In this document: in pieces, positions 1 through 6,853 of the stretch | How positions within the stretch are numbered: position 1 is the stretch's first letter | How the letters are laid out: each line of letters starts with the position of its first letter | Assembly: GCA_027296025.1 (NCBI GenBank) | Contig: JAPUJU010000118.1 | Coordinates: 1 to 9,390, forward strand | Origin: a bacterium | Lineage (GTDB): Bacteria > Krumholzibacteriota > Krumholzibacteriia > WVZY01 | Length of the DNA stretch: 9,390 bases | Direction of reading: 5' to 3' | Notes under the pieces: model-generated | Seen by the model: the letters and a program-made list of their open reading frames with translations, nothing else | Databases searched by the model: none | What the model was told of the DNA's origin: nothing | Translations under genes and position numbers: made by a program

Positions 1-1
1 G

Positions 2-1606
2 CTGGTCGCCGAGCAAATCGGCAAAGCTGTGCAGTTTGTATCTCAGGAAATCGAGGAGCTTCTCGAGCCTGTCTCGAAAGTCGACGAGTCGCGTTTTGTC
101 GTTCGCGCGCCTATCGTCACGGTGATGGGCCACGTCGATCACGGCAAGACATCGATCCTCGACTATATTCGGAAGAGTCGCGTTGCGGCCAGCGAAGCGG
201 GAGGCATCACGCAACATGTCGGCGCCTATCATGTAAACCTTCCGAAGGGTCAGATCACGTTTATCGATACGCCGGGCCACGAAGCGTTTACGTCGATGCG
301 CGCGCGTGGCGCCCAGGCAACGGACATTGTCATCCTCGTGATCGCTTCAGACGACGGCATCATGCCACAAACCGTAGAAGCCATTGATCACGCAAAGGCC
401 GCGAATGTTCCGATTATCGTTGCCCTCAACAAGAGTGATCTCCCGGCGGCGAGGCCCGATCAAATCAAACAGCAGCTCACCGAACGCGGCGTCGTGGTCG
501 AAGAGTTTGGTGGCGACACCGTAAGCGTCGAAGTCTCCGCCAAGACAGGAGACGGAATCGACCGACTTCTCGAAATGATTCTTCTCCAGGCCGAGTTGCT
601 GGAGCTCAAAGCGGATCCGCACGCGTCGGCCCGGGGGGTTGCGGTCGAAGTGAAGAAAGAGGAGGGACGCGGAATTCTGTGCACCGTACTGGTCACCCAG
701 GGCACACTCGGAATCGGAGACGTGTTCGTGATCGGCTCGCACTACGGCAAAGTCCGAGCGCTGCTCGATGACCGCGGCGGTAGTGTGAAGGAGGTCGGAC
801 CCGGTTATCCGGTGCAGGTTCTCGGCGCGAACGGGCTGCCGAATGCCGGCGACAAACTGATGGTCGTCAAAGGCGAGCGAGAAGCCCGAGACGTCAGCGA
901 GCGCCGGCAGCAGTTGCAAAAAGAGCGCGATCTCGGTTCGGCAAGAAAGATGACATTGGAAGAACTGTTCTCCCAGATCCAGCAAGGCGACGTCAAGGAA
1001 CTGCGACTGGTCGTCAAGGCGGATACGAATGGTTCGGTCGAAGCACTGACACAGAGTCTGACGAAACTGACCAACGACGAGGTAGGTGTTAAAGTGATTC
1101 ACGCCGGTGTCGGCGTTGCCAGCGAATCCGATATCCTGCTCGCGTCGAGTTCGGACGCGGTCGTGATTGCGTTCTCCGTCAAGACATCGCCGAAAGCGCA
1201 GGAGATGGCCGAGCGCGAAAAGGTTGAGATCAAGAGTTACAAGATCATCTATGAGGTCCTCGAGGAAGTGGATGCCGCGATGAAGGGACTGCTCGATCCG
1301 ATCCTGAGCGAGAAAGTGCTCGGACGGGCCGAGATTCGCAAAGTTTTCAAAGTGCCACGCCTTGGCTTTATCGCCGGCTCGTTCGTCACTGAAGGGTTGA
1401 TCCAACGAAACGCTTCAGCTCGTGTCTTGCGGGAAAACGAAGTTGTCCACGAGGGCAAGATCTCGTCGCTGAAGCGATTCCAGGATGATGTGCGGGAGGT
1501 CCAGACCGATTTTGAGTGCGGTATCGGAATCACGGGCTTTAGCGACCCTCGCGAAGGAGACATCATCGAGGCCTTCGTCATCGAGGAAAAGGCGCGGGTT
1601 GGCTAA
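2..1606 (+). CDS. infB: Translation initiation factor IF-2, 5'-truncated by window edge
   Basis: IF2 is the GTPase that places initiator fMet-tRNA on the 30S subunit and promotes 50S joining. The frame is open to the left edge, so the GTG at 29 is an internal Val and the gene begins outside the window; 534 residues are visible. The G domain is complete: P-loop GHVDHGKT at nt 128-151, switch I GGITQH from about nt 200, DTPGH from nt 266, NKSD from nt 428 and SAK from nt 536. Domain II (GRGILCTVLVTQGTLGIGD), the KADTNGSVEAL segment of domain III and the C-terminal fMet-tRNA-binding domain (SLKRFQDDVREV, then ECGIGI) follow in canonical order. NKSD replaces the commoner NKID/NKMD but keeps the guanine-binding N, K and D. 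The variable N-terminal region is missing. Stop TAA at 1604-1606. It is the first visible gene of the cluster and lies 37 nt before the DUF503 gene. Confidence 0.98.
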   Translation: MVAEQIGKAVQFVSQEIEELLEPVSKVDESRFVVRAPIVTVMGHVDHGKTSILDYIRKSRVAASEAGGITQHVGAYHVNLPKGQITFIDTPGHEAFTSMRARGAQATDIVILVIASDDGIMPQTVEAIDHAKAANVPIIVALNKSDLPAARPDQIKQQLTERGVVVEEFGGDTVSVEVSAKTGDGIDRLLEMILLQAELLELKADPHASARGVAVEVKKEEGRGILCTVLVTQGTLGIGDVFVIGSHYGKVRALLDDRGGSVKEVGPGYPVQVLGANGLPNAGDKLMVVKGEREARDVSERRQQLQKERDLGSARKMTLEELFSQIQQGDVKELRLVVKADTNGSVEALTQSLTKLTNDEVGVKVIHAGVGVASESDILLASSSDAVVIAFSVKTSPKAQEMAEREKVEIKSYKIIYEVLEEVDAAMKGLLDPILSEKVLGRAEIRKVFKVPRLGFIAGSFVTEGLIQRNASARVLRENEVVHEGKISSLKRFQDDVREVQTDFECGIGITGFSDPREGDIIEAFVIEEKARVG

Positions 1607-1619
1607 GGCCAGCGTGTTC

Positions 1620-1644
1620 TGATTTGGTTCGTCGAATCAAATCA
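1620..1644 (+). promoter_or_regulatory. Hairpin abutting the DUF503 start codon
   Basis: The left arm GATTTGGTT (1621-1629) pairs with AATCAAATC (1635-1643) around loop CGTCG, giving nine pairs with one G.U. The loop-closing C/G and the outer T1620-A1644 can extend it. The right arm ends at the base before the ATG, occupying the place where a Shine-Dalgarno would lie, and no SD-like sequence is present. There is no U-tract, so it is not an intrinsic terminator. A role in translational control or mRNA processing is inference. Confidence 0.45.
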
Positions 1645-1925
1645 TGGTAATCAAGCTGCTCACGATAGACCTACACTTTCCCGGCCGTTTTTCACTGAAA
1701 GAAAAACGTTTTGTACTATCCAGCATCAAAACGAAACTAGCGCGCCAATTCAACGTTTCGATTGCGGAAATCGATTATCACGATAAGTGGCAGCGTTCGA
1801 AGCTCGCGATTGTGACGGTCGGCTCGGACGGGGTCGTGGCTCAGTCCACCTGTGACAAGTTGCTCAAGAAGCTCGAAAGCGATCATCGGCTCTCAGTTCT
1901 TCACTGCGAGCAGCAGGTACTTTAG
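1644..1925 (+). CDS. ylxP: DUF503 / YlxP-family protein
   Basis: This is a 93-residue member of DUF503, the small protein encoded between infB and rbfA in Bacillus (YlxP) and many other bacteria. Family hallmarks are visible: an N-terminal beta strand, then SLKEKR at residues 17-22, FNVSIAE at 36-42 and DKWQR at 47-51, with a full-length C terminus. The biochemical function is not established; position next to rbfA and infB suggests a ribosome-assembly or initiation link, but that is inference from context. The ATG at 1644 is the only plausible start, because an in-frame stop (TGA 1620-1622) lies just upstream with no alternative start codon between. No Shine-Dalgarno is visible and a hairpin abuts the ATG. 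The coding sequence looks more AT-rich than infB, for instance around 1680-1740. No signal peptide or membrane segment is seen. Confidence 0.93.
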   Translation: MVIKLLTIDLHFPGRFSLKEKRFVLSSIKTKLARQFNVSIAEIDYHDKWQRSKLAIVTVGSDGVVAQSTCDKLLKKLESDHRLSVLHCEQQVL

Positions 1926-1932
1926 GGGAAAC

Positions 1933-2289
1933 ATGGCGAAATCCTATCGAAAAGAACGAATAAACGTGACGATCAAGGAAGCACTGAGCGATCTCCTTTT
2001 CAATGAGGTCAAGGATCCGCGTGTCGGTTTCGTAACGATAACGGCTGTCGAAGTGTCGAAGGACTACGAGACGGCGAAGGTCTATTACACGGTGATGGGC
2101 GATGATGATGAGAAGGAAGAGTCGAGGAAGGGGCTTATCAGCGCTGGCAGTTTTCTGCGCAAAACGATCAGCGCACAGCTCAAGCTTCGCAACGCGCCGG
2201 AGCTGCGTTTTGTGTATGATGACACGCTCGACCGTTCCATTCGCGTCGAAGAAGCGATTCAAGAGTGGAAGAAAAAAGAGGAAGATTGA
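1933..2289 (+). CDS. rbfA: 30S ribosome-binding factor A
   Basis: RbfA binds the 30S subunit near the 5' end of 16S rRNA and assists late small-subunit maturation and cold adaptation. The 118-residue product has the single KH-like fold: basic N-terminal helix (MAKSYRKERIN), KDPRVGFVTITAVEVSKDYETAKVYY at residues 27-52, the interrupted helix around SAGS (70-73) with FLRKTI, then LKLRNAPELRFVYDD at 83-97. A very acidic loop DDDEKEES (57-64) is typical in position. The frame is open upstream to 1852, but the ATG at 1933 is chosen because AGGGG (1924-1928) sits at proper spacing and the protein then begins as RbfA does; an earlier start would overlap DUF503. The SD overlaps the DUF503 stop codon and the gap is 7 nt, suggesting coupling. 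Stop TGA at 2287-2289. The C-terminal tail EWKKKEED is short and charged. Confidence 0.97.
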   Translation: MAKSYRKERINVTIKEALSDLLFNEVKDPRVGFVTITAVEVSKDYETAKVYYTVMGDDDEKEESRKGLISAGSFLRKTISAQLKLRNAPELRFVYDDTLDRSIRVEEAIQEWKKKEED

Positions 2290-2292
2290 CCA

Positions 2293-3237
2293 GTGACGCT
2301 TACGAGCAAATTCAAAAACAAGCTGCTTGTCGTCAACAAACACAGCGGCCCGACGTCGTTCGACGTCGTGCGGTACTTCCGGAAGGCGACGAAGATTCGC
2401 AAAGTCGGACACACCGGCACGCTCGATCCAATGGCGACGGGTGTCCTGCTGCTATGCACGGGCAAGGCGACAAAGGCGGTTGAGCACTTTATGGACATCG
2501 AGAAGGAGTACGAGTTCACCGTCCATCTAGGCATCGAAACGACTACGCTCGATGCGCACGGAGACGTCGTCCGAGAAGTGGAATGTCCGGAGATTCCCGA
2601 GAGCGATATTCGTGCCGCCGCCGCGAGTTTTGTTGGCGACTACACGCTCACTCCCCCGGCGTACTCCGCCATCAAGCGGGATGGACGCAGGCTTTACGAC
2701 CGGGCCCGCGCCGGCGAAGACATCAAGGCAGATGGCAGAGTGGTAAAGATCTACAGCCTGGATGTTACCCGGATCGAACTTCCGTTCGTCGAGCTCCGGG
2801 TTCGCTGCTCGCGCGGCACGTACGTGCGGTCGATCGCGAGCGATCTGGGCGAACGCCTCGATCTGCCCGCTCACGTAAGCCGTTTGACAAGGACCGCGAT
2901 CGGACCCTACCGGATGGTGGACGCGTTTCCCTCCGAGCGTATCTTCGAGGGAGACCTCGAGGGGCTCGTTGGAATCGAACTTTCAGATGCGCTGGATTTT
3001 CTGCCTGGCGTTGTGTTGAAGAACAGCTCGCGGCAGCAACTCCTGGACGGGGGACTGCCAGTTGAGGAAGACGTTATCGGGACCGTCGGGAAGGTAACGA
3101 ACAGTCCGTACCTTCGGATTCTCGACGAAGCGGGGCACCTTCTCGCCATCGGTAACCGGGACCGGGGTCATGCGGTCGAGCCGGGCGCACTGGTACGTTC
3201 CTACCGCCTCTTCGTCGATCGGGGGGCATCTTCCTGA
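2293..3237 (+). CDS. truB: tRNA pseudouridine(55) synthase
   Basis: TruB isomerises uridine 55 in the T-loop of nearly all tRNAs and also acts as a tRNA chaperone. The 314 residues include the catalytic motif GHTGTLDPMATG (39-50), with nucleophile Asp45. They also include EKEYEF (70-75), with the conserved active-site Tyr73, PPAYSAIK (121-128), and CSRGTYVRSIASDLG (172-186), with conserved Arg179. Residues about 236-310 form the C-terminal PUA-like domain. The chosen start is GTG 2293, three bases after the rbfA stop, with an SD-like AGAGGAAG in the rbfA 3' end about 9 nt upstream; the protein then begins TSKFKNKLLVVNKHSGPTS, as expected for the family. The stop TGA (3235-3237) shares its A with the ribF ATG. 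Length and motifs indicate a complete functional enzyme. Confidence 0.97.
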   Translation: MTLTSKFKNKLLVVNKHSGPTSFDVVRYFRKATKIRKVGHTGTLDPMATGVLLLCTGKATKAVEHFMDIEKEYEFTVHLGIETTTLDAHGDVVREVECPEIPESDIRAAAASFVGDYTLTPPAYSAIKRDGRRLYDRARAGEDIKADGRVVKIYSLDVTRIELPFVELRVRCSRGTYVRSIASDLGERLDLPAHVSRLTRTAIGPYRMVDAFPSERIFEGDLEGLVGIELSDALDFLPGVVLKNSSRQQLLDGGLPVEEDVIGTVGKVTNSPYLRILDEAGHLLAIGNRDRGHAVEPGALVRSYRLFVDRGASS

Positions 3238-4196
3238 TGCCCGTCCTTCGGGTGGTTCGTTCGCTCTCCGAAGCGGTCGGGCTCCGCGCGACCAACGCGG
3301 CGGTGACGGTGGGTGTGTTCGATGGCGTCCACAGCGGGCACCGGTATATCCTCGACCGGCTGGTGAAGGCGAAGCACAGCGGCAGCGTCGAGAGCTGTTT
3401 CTTGGTGACCTTCGACCCTCACCCGATCGTGGTCACCCATTCACGAGAAACGCCGCCGATGCTTACGACCATCGACGAGCGCGTTCACCTTCTCTCCGAG
3501 TTCGACCTCGACGGCATCCTAGTGCTCACGTTCGACAAGGTCCTGGCCGGGGTCCATTACCGGGATTTTCTGGTCGACTACCTCGTCAAACCCTTCGACA
3601 TGCGGTTGCTCGTCCTGGGGTACGATAACCACCTCGGGCGAAACCGCGAGGGCAGCCCGGAAAAGGTCACCAGGTTGGCGAAAGAAATGGGCCTCGACGT
3701 CGATATCGTCGAGGCAGTGAAGAACAGTGACCACATCGTGTCCAGCGCCGAGATCCGCAACGCGATCGAGACCGGGAATCTGGGTGAAGCCAACCGTTTC
3801 CTCGGGCACCCGTACCTGATTTCGGGGTCGGTTGTCGAGGGGGAGGGCCGCGGGCGCGACCTGGGCTTCCCGACCGCGAACATCGGGCTGATCGATCCCT
3901 GCAAACTGCGGCCCGCCCAGGGCGTCTACGCAGTCCGCGTGAAGGTCAGGAAGACGATGTACAAAGGAATGATGAACGTGGGGCGCGCCCCGACGATGAA
4001 ATCGCTCCCCGAGGGCGCCAGAAATATCGAGGTGCACCTGTTCGACTTCGATGGGGACCTCTACGGGGAGAAAGTGCTCGTTTTCTGCCACGCGTTCCTT
4101 CGGGAAGAGCGGAAGTTTCCCTCGGCCCAGGATCTGGCCGACCAGCTGGCAAAGGACAAGGTGTCCGCGCTGGAAAGGTTGCGCGAAGGCCACTGA
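3237..4196 (+). CDS. ribF: Bifunctional riboflavin kinase / FAD synthetase
   Basis: RibF phosphorylates riboflavin to FMN and then adenylylates FMN to FAD. The 319 residues hold both modules. The N-terminal nucleotidyltransferase shows GVFDGVHSGH (26-35), FDPHP (59-63) and SSAEIR (169-174). The C-terminal flavokinase shows GRDLGFPTANI (206-216), whose Thr-Asn pair binds Mg-nucleotide, GVYAVRV (229-235), NVGRAPT (247-253) and the conserved Glu265 in NIEVHLFDF. The stretch GYDNHLGRNREG (128-139) departs from the usual G-D-x-R-F-G core, with His and Leu at the R-F positions. The ATG overlaps the truB stop by one base, and a G run (3221-3226) lies 10 nt upstream, so translational coupling is likely. 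Local GC is visibly high, for example 44 of 60 bases at 3841-3900. Stop TGA at 4194-4196. Confidence 0.97.
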   Translation: MPVLRVVRSLSEAVGLRATNAAVTVGVFDGVHSGHRYILDRLVKAKHSGSVESCFLVTFDPHPIVVTHSRETPPMLTTIDERVHLLSEFDLDGILVLTFDKVLAGVHYRDFLVDYLVKPFDMRLLVLGYDNHLGRNREGSPEKVTRLAKEMGLDVDIVEAVKNSDHIVSSAEIRNAIETGNLGEANRFLGHPYLISGSVVEGEGRGRDLGFPTANIGLIDPCKLRPAQGVYAVRVKVRKTMYKGMMNVGRAPTMKSLPEGARNIEVHLFDFDGDLYGEKVLVFCHAFLREERKFPSAQDLADQLAKDKVSALERLREGH

Positions 4197-4223
4197 AGGG
4201 CCCGGGAAAACGGACAATTACAC

Positions 4224-4253
4224 TTTACATTTGCAGAGACGGTGTGCTAGTTT
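4224..4253 (+). promoter_or_regulatory. Candidate sigma70-type promoter for rpsO
   Basis: TTTACA at 4224-4229 matches the -35 consensus at five of six positions. TAGTTT at 4248-4253 is a weak -10, matching three of six, after an 18-nt spacer. It lies in the 151-nt gap between ribF and rpsO, the largest gap in the cluster. In E. coli rpsO has its own promoter, so one here is expected, but the weak -10 keeps confidence low. Confidence 0.35.
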
Positions 4254-4266
4254 GGGGCATCTTTGC

Positions 4267-4303
4267 GCGGCTTGGACGACCCCCCATCGAGTGTTCAGGC
4301 TGT
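4267..4303 (+). promoter_or_regulatory. Structured rpsO mRNA leader (possible S15-responsive element)
   Basis: Bases 4267-4278 can pair with 4292-4303 as 12 consecutive pairs, five of them G.U, around a C-rich 13-nt loop (4279-4291). A second small hairpin, ATCGT/GCGAT with loop GTC, follows at 4308-4320, just before the rpsO SD. S15 represses its own translation through leader RNAs in several phyla, and those structures differ between lineages and often carry a G.U/G-C motif. No known rpsO leader class is recognised here by sequence, so the regulatory role is inference from position and pairing. Confidence 0.3.
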
Positions 4304-4332
4304 AGCCATCGTGTCGCGATCTTTGCTCTGGA

Positions 4333-4341
4333 GGAGGTGAT
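4333..4341 (+). promoter_or_regulatory. Full-length Shine-Dalgarno of rpsO
   Basis: GGAGGTGAT is complementary to nine bases of the conserved 3' end of 16S rRNA and ends 6 nt before the rpsO ATG. It is the strongest ribosome-binding site in the window and fixes the rpsO start. Confidence 0.85.
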
Positions 4342-4347
4342 TAGACG

Positions 4348-4617
4348 ATGGCTCTGTCGACAGACCAGAAAAAGACGATCATCGGAAAGCATAAGTTGCA
4401 CGACCTGGATTCTGGCTCTGCCGAGGTTCAGATTGCACTTCTTACCGAACGTATCCGCCAGTTGACCGACCATTTTCAGCAGCACAAAAAGGATCATTCC
4501 TCGCGTCGAGGACTGCTCAAACTTGTTGGTCGCAGGCGTAAGCTTCTGGATTATCTCAAGAACAAGAAAGTCGAAAACTATCGACAGATAATTAAAGAGC
4601 TCAACATACGTAAGTAG
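4348..4617 (+). CDS. rpsO: 30S ribosomal protein S15
   Basis: S15 is a primary 16S rRNA-binding protein that organises the central domain (helices 20-22) and contributes to an intersubunit bridge. At 89 residues it has the standard length. The signature regions are present: DSGSAEVQIALLTERI (21-36), HKKDHSSRRGL (46-56), VGRRRKLLDYLK (60-71) and the terminal IRK. Where most homologues read DTGSPEVQ this one reads DSGSAEVQ, a conservative Thr-to-Ser change in an rRNA-contacting loop. The ATG is supported by the adjacent full-length SD. The gene sits between ribF and pnp; the rpsO-pnp pair is a conserved unit, here separated by only 37 nt with no terminator. Its mRNA leader may be autoregulated. 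Codon use is close to 50% GC locally, unlike neighbouring ribF. Confidence 0.98.
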   Translation: MALSTDQKKTIIGKHKLHDLDSGSAEVQIALLTERIRQLTDHFQQHKKDHSSRRGLLKLVGRRRKLLDYLKNKKVENYRQIIKELNIRK

Positions 4618-4654
4618 TCGAGCTACCTTTCCCATTTATAATTGGCAGGTCAAA

Positions 4655-6793
4655 ATGAAAACCGTTACCTATGACTGCAACGGTACGCAGTTATCGTTCG
4701 AAACAGGCCGCATGGCCAAGCAGGCGGATGGATCCGTCGTCGTTCGCATGGGCGACACGGTGGTCCTCGTAACTGCGGTGTGCAGTCGAAGGCCGACGGA
4801 CAGAGATTATTTGCCCCTGTTCGTCGAATACAGAGAAAAACTTTACGCGGCGGGCCGCATTCCGGGTGGCTTCTTCAAGAGAGAAGGCAGACCGGGCGAG
4901 AAAGAGACACTGTCCGCTCGCCTGATCGACCGGCCGATTCGCCCGCTGTTCGATAAGAACTGGCGCTACGAGACACAACTCGTTGCCACAATTATCAGTT
5001 ATGACGGAGAGAACCAGCCGGATGTCCTCGGAATTACAGGTGCATCCGCGGCTCTCGCGATCTCCGATATTCCGTTCAAGGCGTTGATCGCCGGTGTCCG
5101 CGTGGGCAAGATAGACGGGAAGCATGTCGTCAACCCGAGCGTCTCCCAGATGGAAAACAGCGAAATGGACATCGTCGTCGCCGGTTCCGACGAGGCCGTA
5201 ATCATGGTCGAAGGTGGCGCCAACGAGTTGCCCGAGTCCGAGATTATTGATGCCGTCGGCGTAGCGCACGAGGAGATCAAACGCCTGACAGCGCTACAGC
5301 GGGAACTCGTGGAAGCGGTCGGCGCTAAGGAAAAGCGTGAGATTCCCGAGGCGGAGATCATCGAGGAGATCGATCAGGGGCTCGCGGAGAAGTTCACGGC
5401 ACGGATCAAGGACGCGATCAAGATCGCGAAAAAAGAAGAGCGGAGCGACTCGCTCGAAACGATCCGGGACGAAGCGCTCGAAATGTTTGCCGAGAGTCAT
5501 CCCGAGAAGGAAGGTTACATTACAGCCGGCATCGGAAGTATCGAGAAGCGCGAGATGCGCGAAATGATACTGGGCGAGAAGTCACGTGCGGATGGCCGCG
5601 GTCTCGAAGATATTCGACCGATTTCATCCGAGGTCGGCGTTCTGCCCAGGACGCACGCATCGGCGCTCTTTACGCGCGGTGAGACGCAGAGTCTTGTTGC
5701 CGTAACGCTCGGAACGTCGCGTGACGAGCAGATGCTCGATACGATCGAGGGCGAAACGTGGAAGCGCTACATGCTCCATTATAATTTTCCACCGTACAGC
5801 GTCGGTGAGGTTGGTTTCTTCCGGGGCGCCGGAAGACGTGAGATTGGACACGGCGCGCTTGCCGAGCGGGCGCTTTTGCCGGTTCTGCCGGAAGCCGAAG
5901 AGTTTCCGTACACGATTCGGATTGTCTCCGACATTCTTGAGTCGAACGGGTCGAGCTCGATGGCGACGGTTTGTGGAGGTAGCCTCGCGTTGATGGATGC
6001 CGGCGTGCCGATCACGCGGGCGGTCGCAGGCATTGCGATGGGACTCATTCTCGAGGGCGATCGCCACGCCGTTCTGAGCGACATCCTCGGCGTCGAAGAT
6101 CACCTCGGTGATATGGACTTCAAGGTCACCGGTACTGAGAAGGGCATCACGGCTTTTCAGATGGACGTCAAGGTCGCCGGAATCACCCAGGAGATCTTTC
6201 AGACCGCGCTGGCGCAGGCCAAACGCGGCCGCGATCATATCCTCGCTGAAATGGCCAAGACGATCGACACGCACCGCAGTGATATCTCGCCGTACGCGCC
6301 GAAGATCACGATGATCAAGATTCCGGTCGACAAGATTCGCGAGCTGATCGGCCCGGGTGGCAAAATCATCCGCGCGATTCAGGAAGAATCGGGCGCGACA
6401 ATCGAGGTCGAAGACGATGGCACCGTCAAGGTCGCCGCGATCGGCAAGGAGTCGTCGGACATCGCACTGGAGCGCATTCAAGCCATCATGGCGGAGCCGG
6501 AGATTGGAGAGATCTATGAAGGTTCGGTCCGAAGCGTGGTAGCATTCGGAGCATTCGTCGAGATTCTTCCCGGCAAAGACGGCCTTTTGCACATTTCGGA
6601 GATCGAACACCGCCGGATCGACAAGGTCGAAGACGTGTTGAAAGTCGGAGACACGGTCCGCGTCAAAGTAATTGAAATCAATGACGGCAAGGTTCGCCTG
6701 AGCAAGAAGGCGCTGACAGAAGCGCCCGAAGGCCAGGACTCTGAACCGGCCCGGCGCGAGGGCCGAAGACATAGGTCCGGGGGGCGTCGGTAG
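4655..6793 (+). CDS. pnp: Polyribonucleotide nucleotidyltransferase (PNPase)
   Basis: PNPase is a trimeric phosphorolytic 3'-to-5' exoribonuclease and polymerase central to mRNA decay. The 712 residues show the full architecture: a first RNase PH-like domain (about 1-145, with the RPIRPLF motif at 93-99), the alpha-helical linker domain (about 146-305), and a second, catalytic RNase PH domain (about 310-545). A KH domain follows (about 552-612, GPGG at 566-569), then an S1 domain (about 617-686). The catalytic Asp pair corresponding to E. coli D486 and D492 is present as D482 and D488 in EDHLGDMDFK. The FFRGAGRREIGHG phosphate-site region is intact. After S1 there is a short Arg-rich tail rather than a long degradosome-type extension. 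The start has a weak SD (AGGT, 4647-4650). Stop TAG 6791-6793, directly before a strong terminator. Confidence 0.98.
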   Translation: MKTVTYDCNGTQLSFETGRMAKQADGSVVVRMGDTVVLVTAVCSRRPTDRDYLPLFVEYREKLYAAGRIPGGFFKREGRPGEKETLSARLIDRPIRPLFDKNWRYETQLVATIISYDGENQPDVLGITGASAALAISDIPFKALIAGVRVGKIDGKHVVNPSVSQMENSEMDIVVAGSDEAVIMVEGGANELPESEIIDAVGVAHEEIKRLTALQRELVEAVGAKEKREIPEAEIIEEIDQGLAEKFTARIKDAIKIAKKEERSDSLETIRDEALEMFAESHPEKEGYITAGIGSIEKREMREMILGEKSRADGRGLEDIRPISSEVGVLPRTHASALFTRGETQSLVAVTLGTSRDEQMLDTIEGETWKRYMLHYNFPPYSVGEVGFFRGAGRREIGHGALAERALLPVLPEAEEFPYTIRIVSDILESNGSSSMATVCGGSLALMDAGVPITRAVAGIAMGLILEGDRHAVLSDILGVEDHLGDMDFKVTGTEKGITAFQMDVKVAGITQEIFQTALAQAKRGRDHILAEMAKTIDTHRSDISPYAPKITMIKIPVDKIRELIGPGGKIIRAIQEESGATIEVEDDGTVKVAAIGKESSDIALERIQAIMAEPEIGEIYEGSVRSVVAFGAFVEILPGKDGLLHISEIEHRRIDKVEDVLKVGDTVRVKVIEINDGKVRLSKKALTEAPEGQDSEPARREGRRHRSGGRR

Positions 6794-6800
6794 GAACGTC

Positions 6801-6836
6801 ACGTTTGCTGGTCCGGAAGGGCCAGCAAACGTTTTT
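6801..6836 (+). terminator. Intrinsic terminator after pnp
   Basis: ACGTTTGCTGGTCC (6801-6814) pairs with GGGCCAGCAAACGT (6819-6832), giving 14 pairs with one U.G, closed by a GGAA (GNRA) loop. A run of five T (6832-6836) follows. It begins 7 nt after the pnp stop and is a textbook rho-independent terminator closing the infB-pnp cluster. The stem is also nearly symmetric, but the opposite strand has no T-run in the right place, so it is directional. Confidence 0.93.
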
Positions 6837-6853
6837 CATTTCCTAACTTTCTC

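Noticed and set aside
29..31. GTG as the infB start
   Set aside because: The frame stays open to the left edge with IF2-like residues before it, so this is an internal Val codon of a truncated gene.
347..1405. Long open frame (352 codons) on the minus strand opposite infB
   Set aside because: The + strand encodes unmistakable IF2 motifs across the whole stretch. The antisense frame is a by-product of codon bias and shows no recognisable family.
1852..1932. Upstream extension of rbfA
   Set aside because: It would overlap the DUF503 gene, adds residues unlike RbfA, and ignores the well-placed SD before ATG 1933.
2351..2369. Tandem CGACGTCGT repeat in truB
   Set aside because: It encodes the conserved PTSFDVV segment of TruB and is explained by codon choice.
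4637..4642. Perfect TATAAT before pnp as a promoter
   Set aside because: There is no matching -35, and a start about 7 nt downstream would fall inside the pnp SD and leave almost no leader. The hexamer probably arises from the AT-rich rpsO-pnp gap.
5624..6802. Long open frame (392 codons) on the minus strand opposite pnp
   Set aside because: It mirrors the conserved catalytic, KH and S1 domains of PNPase and would start inside the pnp terminator. No SD or protein family is recognisable.
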